Shown: positions 11,401 to 23,703 of the stretch, one piece after another
Numbering within the stretch: the first letter of the stretch is position 1
Layout of the letters: each line of letters begins with the position of its first letter
Assembly (NCBI GenBank): GCA_019671005.1
Contig: CM033721.1
Coordinates: 57,412,284 to 57,476,283 of the forward strand
Length of the DNA stretch: 64,000 nucleotides
From: Hibiscus mutabilis
Taxonomy: Eukaryota > Streptophyta > Magnoliopsida > Malvales > Malvaceae
Direction: 5' to 3'
Made by a program: the position numbers and the translations under genes
The notes under the pieces: model-generated
Seen by the model: the letters and a program-made list of their open reading frames with translations, nothing else
Databases searched by the model: none
Told to the model about the DNA's origin: nothing

Positions 11401-12289
11401 CAAGTGTGGTTGGCTTGTGACGAGGGCATCACGAGGTTGAGTAGAGGATAATATCATGGTTGGGAAGAGGCGAAGACATTAATCCTACATCAAAAACGGA
11501 AAAAAGGAGTATTGGAATATAAGCGGTGGCGCTGCTCATTCTACTAGACATGCCTTTTGTGAAGAGAATAATGGCCCTGTGATGAATGGGAGCATGTCTC
11601 GAGTTCGAGGCATTAAGTATGCAGAAACTCACCCACCAAAGCTAAGTGTGCAACGCGGGTTGATCCAGATTACCGTGGGCAAAGCTCTAGAAAGTGGAAT
11701 GACAATAACAAATAAAATACCATTTATTAAAGAAATATTTTGAATTGTTGCAAAAAAATTTCTTGTAAACTCAACCTTAGTCGAATCCATCAACAATGTG
11801 AGTCTTATACAAATTAATTTGAATACAATGCATAACTTTAGTGCAAAATGAGATGATGTTTTCTTTGAGCAATTTGAATTCAAGCAACATTGTGTTAGAA
11901 AATTGTGATAATCTGGAAACTTTGAGGCATGTCTTTAATGGGTAAAAATAAAGAATCAAATCATGAAATTATCGTTTCATATTCTATTCCATGAGATCTT
12001 TACAACGATATCTCATACACTCAAAATGGTTGAGTGATGAATGAGAAATCGATGCTCAAAGTAGACAAGTTGCAAAGATTGGTGAGAAAATAATAAGCTT
12101 GAATGGAACCAACTAAGGGGTTGTTCAATAAGCTTACCAAAGATTGTGCCTAGCGCAAGCATAGGGGTGTGCAAATCCAAACCCTTCAAGGTTGGGGGAG
12201 CACCCGCATGATGCGGGTGACGCGAATGCTCGAATCAATTAAGCCTAGCATGGAATTGTCAAAGTTTTTAGCCCAATTCGAAAATTATT
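8498..12289. other. Intergenic DNA, no supported gene
   Basis: There are only short ORFs (for example 9889-10092 and 10316-10534, minus) without recognisable domains. A pyrimidine run lies at 10370-10430 (plus strand). GGTATTAGAGC at 11308-11318 differs by one base from the usual initiator-Met PBS word, but no LTR pair could be placed. Repeated words of the ACTCGAACTCGA kind occur at 9240-9650. Probably eroded transposon DNA. Confidence 0.45.
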
Positions 12290-12515
12290 TTTCAATTTCC
12301 TCATCCAAGAATCAATCAAAATAGAGTTGAAATTCAAAATAGATTTTATAAATTTGAATAATCTATATTTAGATAGATTTTATCTTATAAAATCTTTTTA
12401 TTATTTTTTGATTTCCTTATCTAAGAATCAGTCAAAATAGAATTAAAATTCAAAATAAATTTATAATTTTGAATAATCTATATTTAGATAGATTTTATCA
12501 GATAAAATCTTTTTA
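12290..12515 (+). repeat. Tandem duplication, unit about 110-115 bp
   Basis: Two adjacent copies carry AAGAATCA(A/G)TCAAAATAGA, AATCTATATTTAGATAG and ATAAAATCTTTTTATT (first copy about 12296-12408, second about 12412-12516). It lies 5' of the copia gag remains, perhaps in its LTR. Confidence 0.65.
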
Positions 12516-13339
12516 TTTTGAATTTTGAGTTCAATTTTGATTAGAACTCTCTCTTTACTCGCATGTAAAATGTGGTTTCAGCAAGAAGAGAAGACACAAC
12601 ACAAATAGCAAGTAAAGGGCATTTTCTCTCAACTCTCGCCGTTGTTCTTTGAAAAAAATCGTTCTCCATTTGTTTTTCATTTTTTCCCATGGTGATCGAA
12701 GAAAGCAAGCTTCTAGTTCGTGATCTATGTATTTATGATGCTGCAACTGATCATCCAGTTGTTTTATCTTGGGGGATAGACGACCGATGTTCTCAAGCAC
12801 CATAGGAGTGGTCGAATCTGTCTTAAAGAAACTGTGATTTCACAAGCCTCAACTTGTACTCTGTTATTTCCTCTGTTTGGTATTTTCATTTATTAAAATT
12901 CTTTATATATACTTTTAGATATTTATTTCATGCTTTTTAGTTTTAGATTATTATTATCATCATTATTATTTTATTACTAACGTCTAACAGTTTTAAGACA
13001 AACTCTTTTATATTCTAATCCATGATGAACAAGAAACCTAGGTGGAACTCTTAAGAAAATTATATGTTTCAGGATTTTAATCTTGTCGTTTAGCAGATTT
13101 ATTTTGTTCGATTTGACGCATCTGTTTTAGGATTTTAATGCTGCCGCTCAATAGATTGTTTGGAAAAGGAAAACTTTTAAATGCATAATTGAGAGTGCAT
13201 GTCTAGGAATGGTTCATTGAAAGACCTAGTTTTTACGTGTGCCTAGTGCACCACCTCTCTTTTCATAAGTTACCTACCTGATGCACTAGTCATTATTAAT
13301 ATTTCTCTTATATTGTGTGAACTTTGTTTCAGGTTTTAG

Positions 13340-14239
13340 TTTTTCAATGGGAGACTCCACCTGTTCACCCAAGGAAGCATTGACTGTTGCTCAAGCTTCG
13401 AATCAGAACTTGAACTAAACTCAATGGCCACCACAGTGAGTCACAATGAGAAGCGCAAAATCTTAGTTGATAGAATTTGAAGACATTACAACGTAAGATG
13501 TTGTTCTATCTGACCATATTGAATTTGGCAAAACATGTGACGGATGACCCTCCAACTATTACAAATGGAGACGCTGAAAATATCACCGCTTTCAATATGG
13601 TTGAAACTTGGAAGCACTTTAACTTCCTGTGTTGAAACTAAATCCTGAATGGATTATTAGATACACTATATTAAGTGTATACTGTTGATAATACGGCTAG
13701 AAGAATCTTTGGACCACGAATACAAATTCGAAGATGTTGGAGCTAAAAAGTTTTTAGTTACCAAATTCTTGAACTTTATTATAGTTGATTCTAAACTTGT
13801 TGTTGATCAAGTGTAGAAACTTCAACTGATTATCCATGTGATTCTTGCTGAAGGGATGGTCATTAATGAATCCTTCTAGGTGGTAGCTATCATTGAAAAA
13901 CTACCTCATGGCTGGAATGACTTCAAGAATTACCTAAAGTACAAACGAAAAGAAATGTCAATGGAGGACCTGATTGTCAGACTTTGTATAGAAGAAGACA
14001 ATAGAGGCAATGCCAAAAGGCTCAACAAAGCCACCACCAACAATGCCAAGGCAAATGTGGTAGAGGTCAAGAAGGGAAAACAACATCTCAAAGGGTCGAA
14101 GCTGGGACCTAAAGGTACAATCTCTAAGCAAGGAAAATTCCAAGGAAAATGCTTCAACTGTAACAAGATTGGGAACAAATCTTTTGACTGCAGACTTCTA
14201 AAGAAAGCCAGATCTAAAGAGGCCAATGTTGTGGAATAA
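13340..14239 (+). pseudogene. Copia gag, broken
   Basis: Gag forms the particle that packages element RNA. The likely start is the ATG near 13347 (MGDSTCSPKEAL). Several stops and frameshifts follow. The last 119 codons (13880-14239) are open: IIEKLPHGWNDFKNYLKYKR and LIVRLCIEEDNR are typical of the copia gag domain, then a basic stretch, then a zinc knuckle C-FN-C-NKIG-N-KSFD-C. The knuckle has Asn where the CCHC consensus has His, so zinc binding is probably lost. Confidence 0.8.
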
Positions 14240-14430
14240 TGTGCTAAGGATGGGGAAGATATAGATCTATGTGTTGTGATCTCTGAGGTCAATCTGGTGG
14301 ACTCAAACCCAAGATAATAGTGGCTTGACACTAGAGCAACTGATGCTTGTCGAATAGTGATGTACTTTAGAGCAAGTATGCTAATACTTAGGAATGTGTT
14401 TGAAAGTATTGATGAATGTCAGTTTAAGTG
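14240..14430 (+). pseudogene. Copia aspartic protease, N-terminal fragment
   Basis: After the gag stop the sequence encodes ...WLDTRATDACRI near 14320-14350, a decayed copia protease active site (usual form W-x-x-D-T/S-G-A; here Gly is Arg). A stop lies just before it. Too short to be functional. Confidence 0.55.
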
Positions 14431-15112
14431 AACTAATTGCTATAATTAAAAGTATAGAGTACAACAATTTATCAAGCAAGAGAAAAGAAAGAGCCGAGCG
14501 TCATCGACAAAACTCCCATCGTGTCATCTAACTATGTTGTAGGCCTCCTCTCTGCTAGCCTCTCTCGATAGCGTCGATCATTGAGGAGAATTGTCTAGCT
14601 TTGCCCTGGTGGTTCTCTATAAGCTCAGACTAGGACTGTTGTCTGAAACTTGCTTGTTGAAGTAGCATCGAAGTTTATCTTTTATAGGCAGTGAAACTAG
14701 GGTTTCAATACCCTAAAGTATGTATGGCTTCATTAAAGAAAAGCCATTTGTTTCCCGCTTCAATTAATGTTGTGTATCTGGGAGAAAGTCCACATGGGCA
14801 GAAATAGATTTATCTCCAACTCTTCATGCCTTGTTAGCTCCAGCCATTCGATCAGCTCCTCTCCTTGCTCCAGCATCCTGCACATACACCACAAAACACC
14901 AACTTCCTGTGAAAAACACCAATATATATAATAATTGAAGCAAACGCGGTGTAAATCCCTATCTAAATGAAAATATGTACATTCTAACCTAAATGAGCTT
15001 GAAAGTATACAAAAGACAATGATTAAGGGCATATAAAACATGTCAATTATACACTCGTCAAATACCCCTAAACTTGAACAGTTGCTTGTCTTCAAACGAT
15101 GCAAAATGGTAA
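14431..15112 (-). mobile_element. Non-autonomous retroelement, distal part
   Basis: Non-coding. It ends with the word run CCCCTAAACTTGAACAG, GTTGCTTGTCTTCAAACG (15065-15100), which continues sensibly into 18471 onwards once the solo LTR is removed. Read with the minus-strand ORF at 19560-23059 this is 3' of the coding part. The left border meets copia DNA near 14430. Confidence 0.45.
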
Positions 15113-18100
15113 TGTAACCCCTTTGACTCGGTCTAGATGCTAGACCGAATTGAGTGAGCTACATTAGGTTTGCCGAAACAAAACCGAACAAGTTACTTGA
15201 TCTTTAAGCCTATTTTTCCTTTTTATTATATCTAGATGCATATTTACTCTCTAAGGTGAGCAAGCTAACATCGGGTAAGTTATCGCACGAATCAGGCGTA
15301 ACAAAGACATCTAACTAAGCGCAATTACAATTTAGAGACCAAATTCTAAATCTGGAAAGCCACGAGGACTTACTTAATTCTGAAGTTACCAAACCTTAAT
15401 TAATCAGCTTACATGTATGCTGGTTAAATCTTGACTCGAAACAATCAACCAATCTCATTTAATTGCATAAACATGAAACAATGACTAATTTGCAAAGAAT
15501 CAAACTTCAGCGAGGCAATTACCAGAAATAACTGACTCAGTACCAGTACACCCCTAGCTTGTATCAATACGATGTTGTTATATTAAGGGGTATCGGTACG
15601 GTCCCCCGCGTACCTATCCCAGTATTATAATTTCAATTCATAGGATTCCAATAGCTAAATAGCGTATCGATACAGTTGTCCATGTATCGACACCTAGAAA
15701 AATTATCAAAGGGGCGTACCAATACGGGGTTAGGCGTACTGGTACCCCTGTTTAATTTTGTACAACTTTGAGCCTTATCAGACCCCGTGTACCGATCCCT
15801 ATGGACTCGTATCAGTACGACTGGGCCTGTAATGACTTCTTGGCCAAATATATGATACTTAGTCTCGATCTAACATGCTTTACACAATATATAAACATCA
15901 TACCAACTCAAGACTATCATAGACCACAAAGATATGAAAGCATGAGCATCATGGAAGTAAAAGCAATCAACAAGGTAGACCTATAGACATGATATCTACC
16001 CAACATGCTTAGTTCTTCCTAAAGCTCCCAATTTAAATTACAAACCAACATACAATTCCAAAGCACCAAAAGAAACATGTCCGAAACAAGGCATCACCAA
16101 AACAACCCTCCCAATTACAACTTGGTCACATTGCCCTTTTATTACTACTAAGTACTTATAAAATCATACTTGAAATATCATGGCCCTTGGGTTACTTCTT
16201 GCTTGCTCATTGCCTCGAAAGCTTACTTATCTGTATTGATGAGAAAAGAGAGCGTAAGCACAAAATTCCTAGTGAGAGATTACCCAAAACACTTATCAAT
16301 GCATTAAAACCATTTGCTTTAAAATGTGCAATGTATATTATGCCAAAAACATCTCATGCCTCTTTTATCTTTCCAAATCTATGCACAATAAACAATATGC
16401 TAACCTCAATTTAAGTCTTCACATGCTTAATCAACCAAAAGCAAAGCTTAAAGAGCACAACATGTATAAATCTCTTTATACAAAATATAACCATTTTCCA
16501 TGATACATTAGTTCATATATTGGCATTAAAGTGACCTAAAACCAAATCTTCCATTTACAAAACACATCGGATACACGGATTTCCCAAGCGATTCCTTAGA
16601 CTAGTTAAACATTCACCCCTAACCAGAGTAAACAACATAATTAACCCCTCAACGATTATGATGTATAACATCCTCCAGTGGGAGAATATGACACAATTAA
16701 CCCCTCGACCGCTGTGGTTCTCATGGTGGAGATACGGTACACTCACAGCCCCTCGACACACGTGGGGCCACTTATTATAGTGCACTTTAAACCCTATGGC
16801 TAGCCAACTATATCTGATAACATTTAACCTTTGCCGCTTGCCAATATACTCAATTAAAGCATGTTACCTCACTATTTTACATATGTATCAATCAAACCAA
16901 TTTCTAATACATTAAACCATGTATTTTAGAATTCTTAAAATCCTTTTACAAACCATTTATCATACTCATAGATCATCAACATATGATCATTTGCAATATC
17001 TTTCATTGCTAAAACATGCATATAACAGTAGGTAATCAAAACCATAAACAAGAGCATGAGAATGTATTTTACAAACCGAAAACGAGAATGAGAACATCCA
17101 ATACTTACTTCCAAGCTTAGACAAGCATTTCAAGCTTAATATAAACTCCCAAATTCACTTTCAAACCTTTATAAAGATTTAAATCTCGTTTCCACTCACC
17201 GACAACACAAAGCCCCACTTGCCGATGTGAAATCAAGCGTCCGAAGCTTTCGAAACTACGCCAATTGCTGAAGGATCAATCTCCCCTATTTTAACCACAT
17301 AATAACAGAGGATTAATGTATCATTATGCATCCATAATCCCAAAAAAAGTCCACCCCCGACTTCGCCTCACTAAAAACCATCAAACGTCATCCAAAAACA
17401 ACCAAAAACATCACCAAACACAACCTAAACAAAGCCCAGGCACAACCTATCGATTTGAACATCTTAACAACATCAATTAACATCTAAAAACACTTACATT
17501 CACACCTTATACCTCCAGCAGTCTTTAAACACCATAAATACCTAAAAATCTAACTATTCACAACCTAGAAAATTAGCACTTCAATTAGTTTCGGGATTCA
17601 TATTAAACATCTATTTTTATAACATTTAATCACATTATTAACATGATCCAAATCAATCTAGATCATCACAAATTAGATTTATAACAAAGATCTTCCAATT
17701 TCTTATTAAAACCCACTTTAACCCTTTTAATATTGATTTAAACATCAACACATAACACAAATCGATTGTAAGGGATCAAAAACTTGGAAATTTCAGTAAA
17801 GAAACTTTGATTAGAGGAGTGAAAAAAAATTACCTCTAATCTCTGGCTTCTCCCTTAATTGACATGATTTGAGTGAAATCTCGAAGAAAACAAGTAAGGT
17901 TTGATGTAGAAATCCAAGGAATCAATTGAGGAATCAAAATGAAATAAAAAAGAGTTGATTCCTGATCATTTCGGAATGAAAAAAGTAGTTTGGCTGATGG
18001 GAAATTGAGATAAAAGTCGAGAGCAAAAGTAGTTACGTAAGAAAAGTAAATTAGTTATTAAAACCAAATTAATTAAATCTATTTTGTTTTTATTTAATAA

Positions 18101-18470
18101 CCATTTTAAAACCATTTAAAAATAGCCTAAATTAAGAGAAAATTCTGATTAAAAAATTAGTATATTAGCTCATTAAAGATTCTAAGTTTTGACCCTTTTA
18201 CGATTTAGTCACTAAAAACAGTTTTGAAAACTTTACATTCTAGTCACCAAACCAAAATGTTACTAAATCCAAATTTATTTTATCAAATTGAGTTTACCAA
18301 AACCCTTAATGTATTCATTAGGCATTTCCAACATTTTTTTCCATATTTTATTTTATATTAAAACATTTATTATGATTTAATCCCCAAAACTAACTCGAAT
18401 CGATTAATCCGGTTCACCAAATCTTCTAATCTATCTAGCTAACTTCTAGGCCCAAATTCGGGGCATTACA
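15113..18470 (-). repeat. Solo LTR (3358 bp), Ty3-type
   Basis: Read on the minus strand it starts TGTAATGCCCCGAATTTGGG at 18470 and ends GGGGTTACA at 15113. The flanks GGTAA (15108-15112) and GGAAA (18471-18475) agree at 4 of 5 bases. No PBS or PPT adjoins either end, as expected of a solo LTR left by LTR-LTR recombination. The same family starts at 49989 (TGTAACGCCTCGATTTTTGG), and both share further blocks such as ACGTAACT...CAGCCAAAC. It contains the near-palindrome cluster at 15540-15830 and the GGTCGAGGGGTT words near 16600-16760. Confidence 0.7.
15540..15830. repeat. Cluster of GTAYCRRTAC near-palindromes
   Basis: About nine versions of a 10-bp near-palindrome lie within 290 bp: GTACCAGTAC, GTATCAATAC, GTATCGGTAC, GTATCGATAC, GTATCGACAC, GTACCAATAC, GTACTGGTAC, GTACCGATCC, GTATCAGTAC. 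It lies near the 3' end of the solo LTR (minus sense). Confidence 0.65.
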
Positions 18471-19559
18471 GGAAACAAGAAAAATAGAAAAATAAGAAAA
18501 ACAAATAGCCCATAACTCCTAAGGTTCCACTAAGCTATGATTACAATGATTCCAAGTTATGTTGTAGTAGTAATTCATTCCTCGGCTATGTTGATGATAA
18601 GTAAATGTATTAGAGCTTATAGTTTTATTCAAAATATTAAATCTACTGTAAGTGCAATGTGTGCTCAATTACATAAATTCATCACTTAATAGCCTTAGAA
18701 AAGCTTAAGGGTTGTTTTCTCTTTTTGCTTTGGCATATTGTTTTTCCTTTTAGCACATTTTTACTCCTTATTCTTTTACGTTTGAAAACTGTATCCTTGG
18801 GGCTTTAACTTATCAGTCTAACCCTCTGGTACCTGAATATGGAATGAAGCAAACAACCCATCCCCAAGCCCTACGAGCAATGCCATCCCGTGAAGACTTT
18901 CATTCACCCTTTGCCAGTACTATCATTCCTACCAGGGAAAGTTAAATGGAGCAAACACAACTCACCTAGTGTACTAAGATAACAACATGCATAGAAGAGT
19001 GTCCCTCAACAGTTTTGATTAAATTATCAAGTCTTAATTTATTTTCTTGATTTTCAGGGAGCATTTAAGCCTTTATTTTCTAACATTGAGTATTTAAGTT
19101 CATTTTCTTTTGATTCATGCTTTAGCATCAGAAAGTCGACCTAGAGCATCGCTAAGGTTTATTAGGTGTTCGATTGATGCAACTTGTGGTTTTTAAAGGC
19201 TACAACAGATTTATCATTAAGTTCAAAAACTTGAAAGCTCTTAACACCTTGCAAAACATCAACATAGATTCATCATAGGAAGTCATAATCAACACAACAA
19301 CAGATTCAGAATCAAAAGGAACCTATCGAACATATTAGGCTAATTGCAGTTCTAATTTTTTATTTTTTTAAATTTTACCTAAATTTAACCTAATGCATAT
19401 GTGTGTGTGTACTCTCCCAAACTTGAGAAGAGCATTGCCTCGATGGAAAAAGAAAAATAAAAAAAAACAAATCAAGGAAAACAAATTGAAAATATGCAAA
19501 TGAAAATATGAAAACTATCTAAACGAAAAATAAAAGAAAATAAAAACTAAATTAGGGAG
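18471..19559 (-). mobile_element. Non-autonomous retroelement, non-coding 3' part
   Basis: No ORF of note. The pieces CTCCCAAACTTGAGAAGAGC and ATTGCCTCGATGG (19413-19446) are another version of the CCCAAACTT...TTGTCCTCAA word. It is a continuation of the element at 14431-15112. Confidence 0.45.
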
Positions 19560-19788
19560 TTACTGGGGTGGTGGTGTACGGCAGGCCTGGCTCTTTGTTC
19601 GTTTGCAGTGAATGGCGTAGAAGGAGCAGGTGTCGGTGATGATTGTTAGATTTTAGGGGGTGCTTGAGATGTAGGGGTGCCTTTATCAACGAAGGCGATG
19701 GTGGATGCCGATGAGCTGAAAGAGGTAGATAGTGGGGGTCTACACCTCAAATGCGCTTGCAACTCCTCAATAAGCTTAAGGACTCGAC
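19560..19788 (-). pseudogene. C-terminal piece of the plant-transposon-type ORF
   Basis: The minus-strand frame after the solo copia LTR gives LKLIEELQAHLRCRPPLS, a short helix followed by a Ser/Pro-rich tail. The sequence left of 19789 and right of 21551 joins in frame when the LTR and one TCGAC are taken out, so this is the end of the ORF at 21552-23059. Confidence 0.5.
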
Positions 19789-21551
19789 TGTTGGGTCACG
19801 TCGGTACACCCCAAGGCGCAACGAAAAAATTACTCAGCGGTTACCACCAGAGATCCATGTACGAGGAATGAATCGGGGTGAATAAGGGTGAAGAATTACC
19901 TATTTAAAAACTGGAATTTTGAATTTAGAGGAGATAAATATCCAATCACGATTCCACGATGTCGATTCCTAAGCCGCAACGATAACGCTCTGACCTCTAC
20001 GTAGTTCACCCAATTGAAATGAACATATAAAACTCTAAACTATTTAGAGGGTTTTTCCAAAAGCATTAATGATTGCTAGATCTCTCATGCCTTTATATAG
20101 CCTTTGAAATCCTAACTCAACTGATATTAGGATTTCAATATATATATAAATTGATATATATATAATCCTAATTTAACTTTAATTAGGATTTCAATATATA
20201 TATATATATTAAATATATATAATCTCAATTCAACTAAATTAGAATTTCAATATATATATTAAATATATAATCCAAATTCAACTTTAATTAGGATTTCAAT
20301 ATATATATATTAAATATATATAATCCCAATTTAACTCAATTAGGATTTCAATATATATTAATATATATAATCTCAATTCAACTAATTAGGATTTTAATAT
20401 ATATATAATATCAATTCAACTTTAATTAGGATTTCAATATATATATATTAATTTAAATCAAATTATATTATTTATATATATTAAAAGAGTCATAATTACA
20501 ATAATTATTTTCTTTTAATAATTATGCAATAGTTAAATATATATATATATATATATATCAAATATATATTAATTTAACTAAATTCGTGTACAAGAAGTTT
20601 GTACATTATAAATTCGTTTAATATATGCCTATTTCAACTGTGGGTGTGACCCTATAGGTTCATGTAACGTTAGTAGTAGATATTAGAAAATTTCTAATAT
20701 TACAAACAATGAGTGACATCTAGCAATATGTCATTGCCACCTAAGTTACAAGAAATCATGATTCGACATAACCTTTTTCGTGATTAACTCTTTTTCATGT
20801 ATTACATCATTTTGTCCTTTATATCTAGATTGGACACAAGTTATGGAACAGTCACACTTGTGTAGTCCATATAATATTTCTTGATATCTTGAGTAGACTA
20901 TTGTAAACGAATAACCATGATATCTCATATCGACTTATTCGAGCATGGCCATGCATTTCTAGTCCCACTCAATCAAGTGGCCTACATATTACTCCTATTA
21001 TGTAGGAGGGACAAATCCTATCTTGATCAACCATATCCCACTACATAGATTGTGACATATCCAATATCAATCTTTATAGTGTTGTCAGTTATGACACACG
21101 TTTGACTGTATCAAAATATGTCACTCACGATGTTGAAATAATGATGATCTCAAGTCTGAGGATCATACATGTAGTTATCACTATGAACAATGTTGAGTCT
21201 GTCACATAATAATCCAAGAAACATGCTCATAGCGGGTCAGTCCAGTATGTCGTTCTCTAACACATACTTATGTATTGACTTTGACATTTCCATGTCAATG
21301 ACAATACTTTGTCATCAATCAACTACATATTAGTCTTAATGCATTATTGTTGTCCATTCCCACAATAATACTCGACTAAGAACATTTAAGAATAATCATA
21401 TTATTCTAAGGACTTTATTATAATTCAGTTTATTTATGCACGCAGAGTTGTAACTGAAAATAATAATGGCAATGCCTCTTTATGAATGAACAAGGTAAAA
21501 AAAATGTCATTTACAATCATCTTATGATTGGTCTTTGGGCATACTCTAACA
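19789..21551 (-). repeat. Solo copia LTR (1763 bp), exact TCGAC duplication
   Basis: Minus-strand reading starts TGTTAGAGTATGCCC at 21551 and ends GTGACCCAACA at 19789. The five bases TCGAC flank it exactly on both sides (19784-19788, 21552-21556). It belongs to the LTR family of the copia element at 51245. It interrupts a minus-strand ORF, with no internal copia sequence left: a textbook solo LTR. Confidence 0.92.
20110..20460. repeat. AT-rich tandem repeats in copia LTR
   Basis: About six copies of a 55-65 bp unit: AATTAGGATTTCAATATATA, a TA run of variable length, then AATCC(T/C)AATT(C/T)AACT. The unit contains the inverted pair AATTAGGATT and AATCCTAATT. The same array occurs with fewer copies at 52330-52540. 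Confidence 0.75.
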
Positions 21552-23059
21552 TCGACCAGCGGGGATCTTGGTTCGAGGCCTGAGTATGGTAGTTGTCGAA
21601 GTTGGTGACGTTTGGGCAAGAGAGGTAGTGGCCCAACCAATTTGTTGTTGCACCTTTAGAGAATCATCGCTAACTAGGTGAACTGGGCTAGCTGGAGTGG
21701 ATGGGTTAGGGTGAATGGGGGCATTGCCCTTATCCTGGGCTCTCATCTGTTTACTCATTTGGCAGGGAGAAGGCGCAACAGGACTGCCCTTCCTTTTTGT
21801 GTCCTGGTAGTAGTAGTGGGAGGGCTGAGAGAGATTTCTTCTTCATCTTCATCGTCCGTCTTTTCTTCTTATTCCTTATCTTCTTCATCTTTTTTATTCT
21901 CTTCTTCTTTTCTCTCTTCTTCTTTGTCATTTTCTTCTCTGGGTGATTGGCTACCAGGGAATTCGGCAAAATATTGCTCAGGAAACTCTGGAAACAACTT
22001 GGTGAACCCTGGGGATAACTGGCTCAACACAACTCTCATTGTCAGATCATTGGTTCATACATATTCAAAGAATGGCTTGAATTTTTTTCCAGTACACCCA
22101 ATAGAGTAGTGCAAAGCGAATTTGTGGCTGTAGTGCTGAAGGGTGTTGAGCTGGATACAAATCCCATGAGTTTGGGTATCTCTTTTGGCAATTTCCCCGT
22201 AGAAGCCTCAATGATCACATCCTTTAGTTTAGCCCGGACTTGTGCCTTTTCGGATAAGGCAATTATCAAGCTGAGAAAGAGTAAAGGCCGCTTCTTGCCA
22301 GAGGAAATTTCCCTGCTAACAATGGATTCATAGGTCATCTTGCCAATGTTGATCTGTCAACCGGTTATTACTAAGTGAAGGAGGAGCATTATCTCGGCGG
22401 GGATTGTAGAGTGGTGTCATGTAGGGCCCATTCTCGGGTTCATAAAGTGGATCCAGAACTTAGGGTTTGGTTTTAGGTCGACCCATTTCATGATCTTATG
22501 ATTGGTGGATTTCCACGTCCATGTAGTTTCCAAGATGCACAAGTCTCGCAAAACCTCATCCTGGATGGCGTTGGTTGCCGTTGCCACAAAGTCCTCATGG
22601 TCATCCTCTGCATTATCAAGGTCATGTAATGTATTGATTGTTTCGGTAGAGAAGTTTACCATTTTTCCTTAGAAAAATACGGTAGTGTTAGTTGCCTTTG
22701 TAATGTGAGTATAGAAGTCGTGCACCCATGAGACATTGATCTGCCCAGGATGTAGGACAAACTTTTCCTATCTATGGGTTTCGATCATAGAGCAAATGTT
22801 TTCATCAAATTGGGTCACGTGTGTGCAGATGAACTCCAATATTTCCTTCAGAAGTAGTTGTCTATTTTTGAAAATCTCAAATCATTGCACCATCTTTGGA
22901 GTAAAGAAGTTTCTATGAGGGTTGGCTTTGTGTGGGCTTTTTGAAACTTAGCGAGAAAGTTAAGGCTGGGGTTTTTTTAGACGAAGTTGTCCTAGTGGGT
23001 TTTGGAGTTATTTGTGAGGTACTGGTTATGATGCGGTTCACATTTCTTGTTTTGGCCAT
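21552..23059 (-). pseudogene. Plant-transposon-type ORF of a non-autonomous retroelement, broken
   Basis: The likely start is ATG at 23059 (MAKTRNVNRI..., a Ser/Thr/Lys-rich N-terminus). The middle part, broken by many stops, includes KWVDLKPNPKFWIHFMNPRM (22440-22500) and MTYESIVSREISSGKKRP with LFLSLIIALSEKAQVRAKL (22240-22338). This F-W-x-H-F ... I-x-R-E-I ... L-x-x-L-I-T/I-x-L-C pattern is what I remember of the 'putative plant transposon protein' domain (PF20167-like) annotated in plant retroelements. The function of that family is not known to me. The C-terminal part is acidic/Pro-rich and continues at 19788. A low-complexity Lys/Glu run is encoded around 21840-21940. Confidence 0.55.
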
Positions 23060-23703
23060 TATGAGAAGAGAGTGTGAAGTTGAAAAGAAGGTTATCGAAC
23101 TATTGAACAGAAATCCAAATTTGCAAGAAGAAGGGAAGACCTAGTTGTTCAGGGTTATGGAAGGTTTTGCGTAATGCGTTGAAGGAGGAAAAGATGGGTT
23201 TAATTGTGTGTGACTGATGAGAGGCTTGTGACGGTAGGAGAAAAGTGTGTAGGGTAAAGTGAGCGAGTTGGATTGGTGTAAAAGTGGGTTAAAATCCTTT
23301 CTCCTGATTTCTAAGGAATATCGCCGTCGATCAAACACTATTTTCCTACTTTGTGAAGGGCTCCGTGGGTAACCTTGCGTGATAGCTACCAAAAATTATT
23401 AAAGAAGACTTTTAAAAGAAAATGAAAGCTAAAAATTGTGGAATTTAAATGGCAGAAAAGAAATGCATAAAGGTAAAATTGTTAACAGAAGCTCAATATT
23501 GTCACAGTGGACCGGTGCTCCCTTAAAAATTGTTAACCATTGCAACAACTCATTAAGTTTGCCCTGGTTGGGAAATAGGAGATTATAATGCTTTCAGGAA
23601 GTATCGAAGATGAGGCCAATGAGTTCATTGTTCCATTTGATGATTTCCAATTCATCCACAGCTCTCTCAATTGGAACGAGTTTCCACTATGATGTCATCA
23701 TTC
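23060..23703 (-). other. Leader of the non-autonomous element, no ORF
   Basis: The short minus ORF at 23141-23392 has no recognisable domain. I could not find an LTR end or PBS here. The Ogre-like element inserts at 23703/23704. Confidence 0.4.

Larger units (their letters stand above)
12517..14430 (+). mobile_element. Ty1/copia fragment (5' region, gag, start of protease)
   Basis: Leader/LTR-like DNA (12517-13340), gag remains (13340-14239) and the first part of protease (14240-14430) are in copia order on the plus strand. The similarity stops near 14430, where unrelated repeat DNA begins, so integrase, RT, RNase H and 3' LTR are missing. LTR limits could not be fixed. Confidence 0.7.

Noticed and set aside
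13930..14331. 133-codon minus-strand ORF
   Set aside because: Antisense shadow of the copia gag end.
21751..21969. Lys-rich minus-strand ORF
   Set aside because: Low-complexity part of the broken retroelement ORF, not a separate gene.
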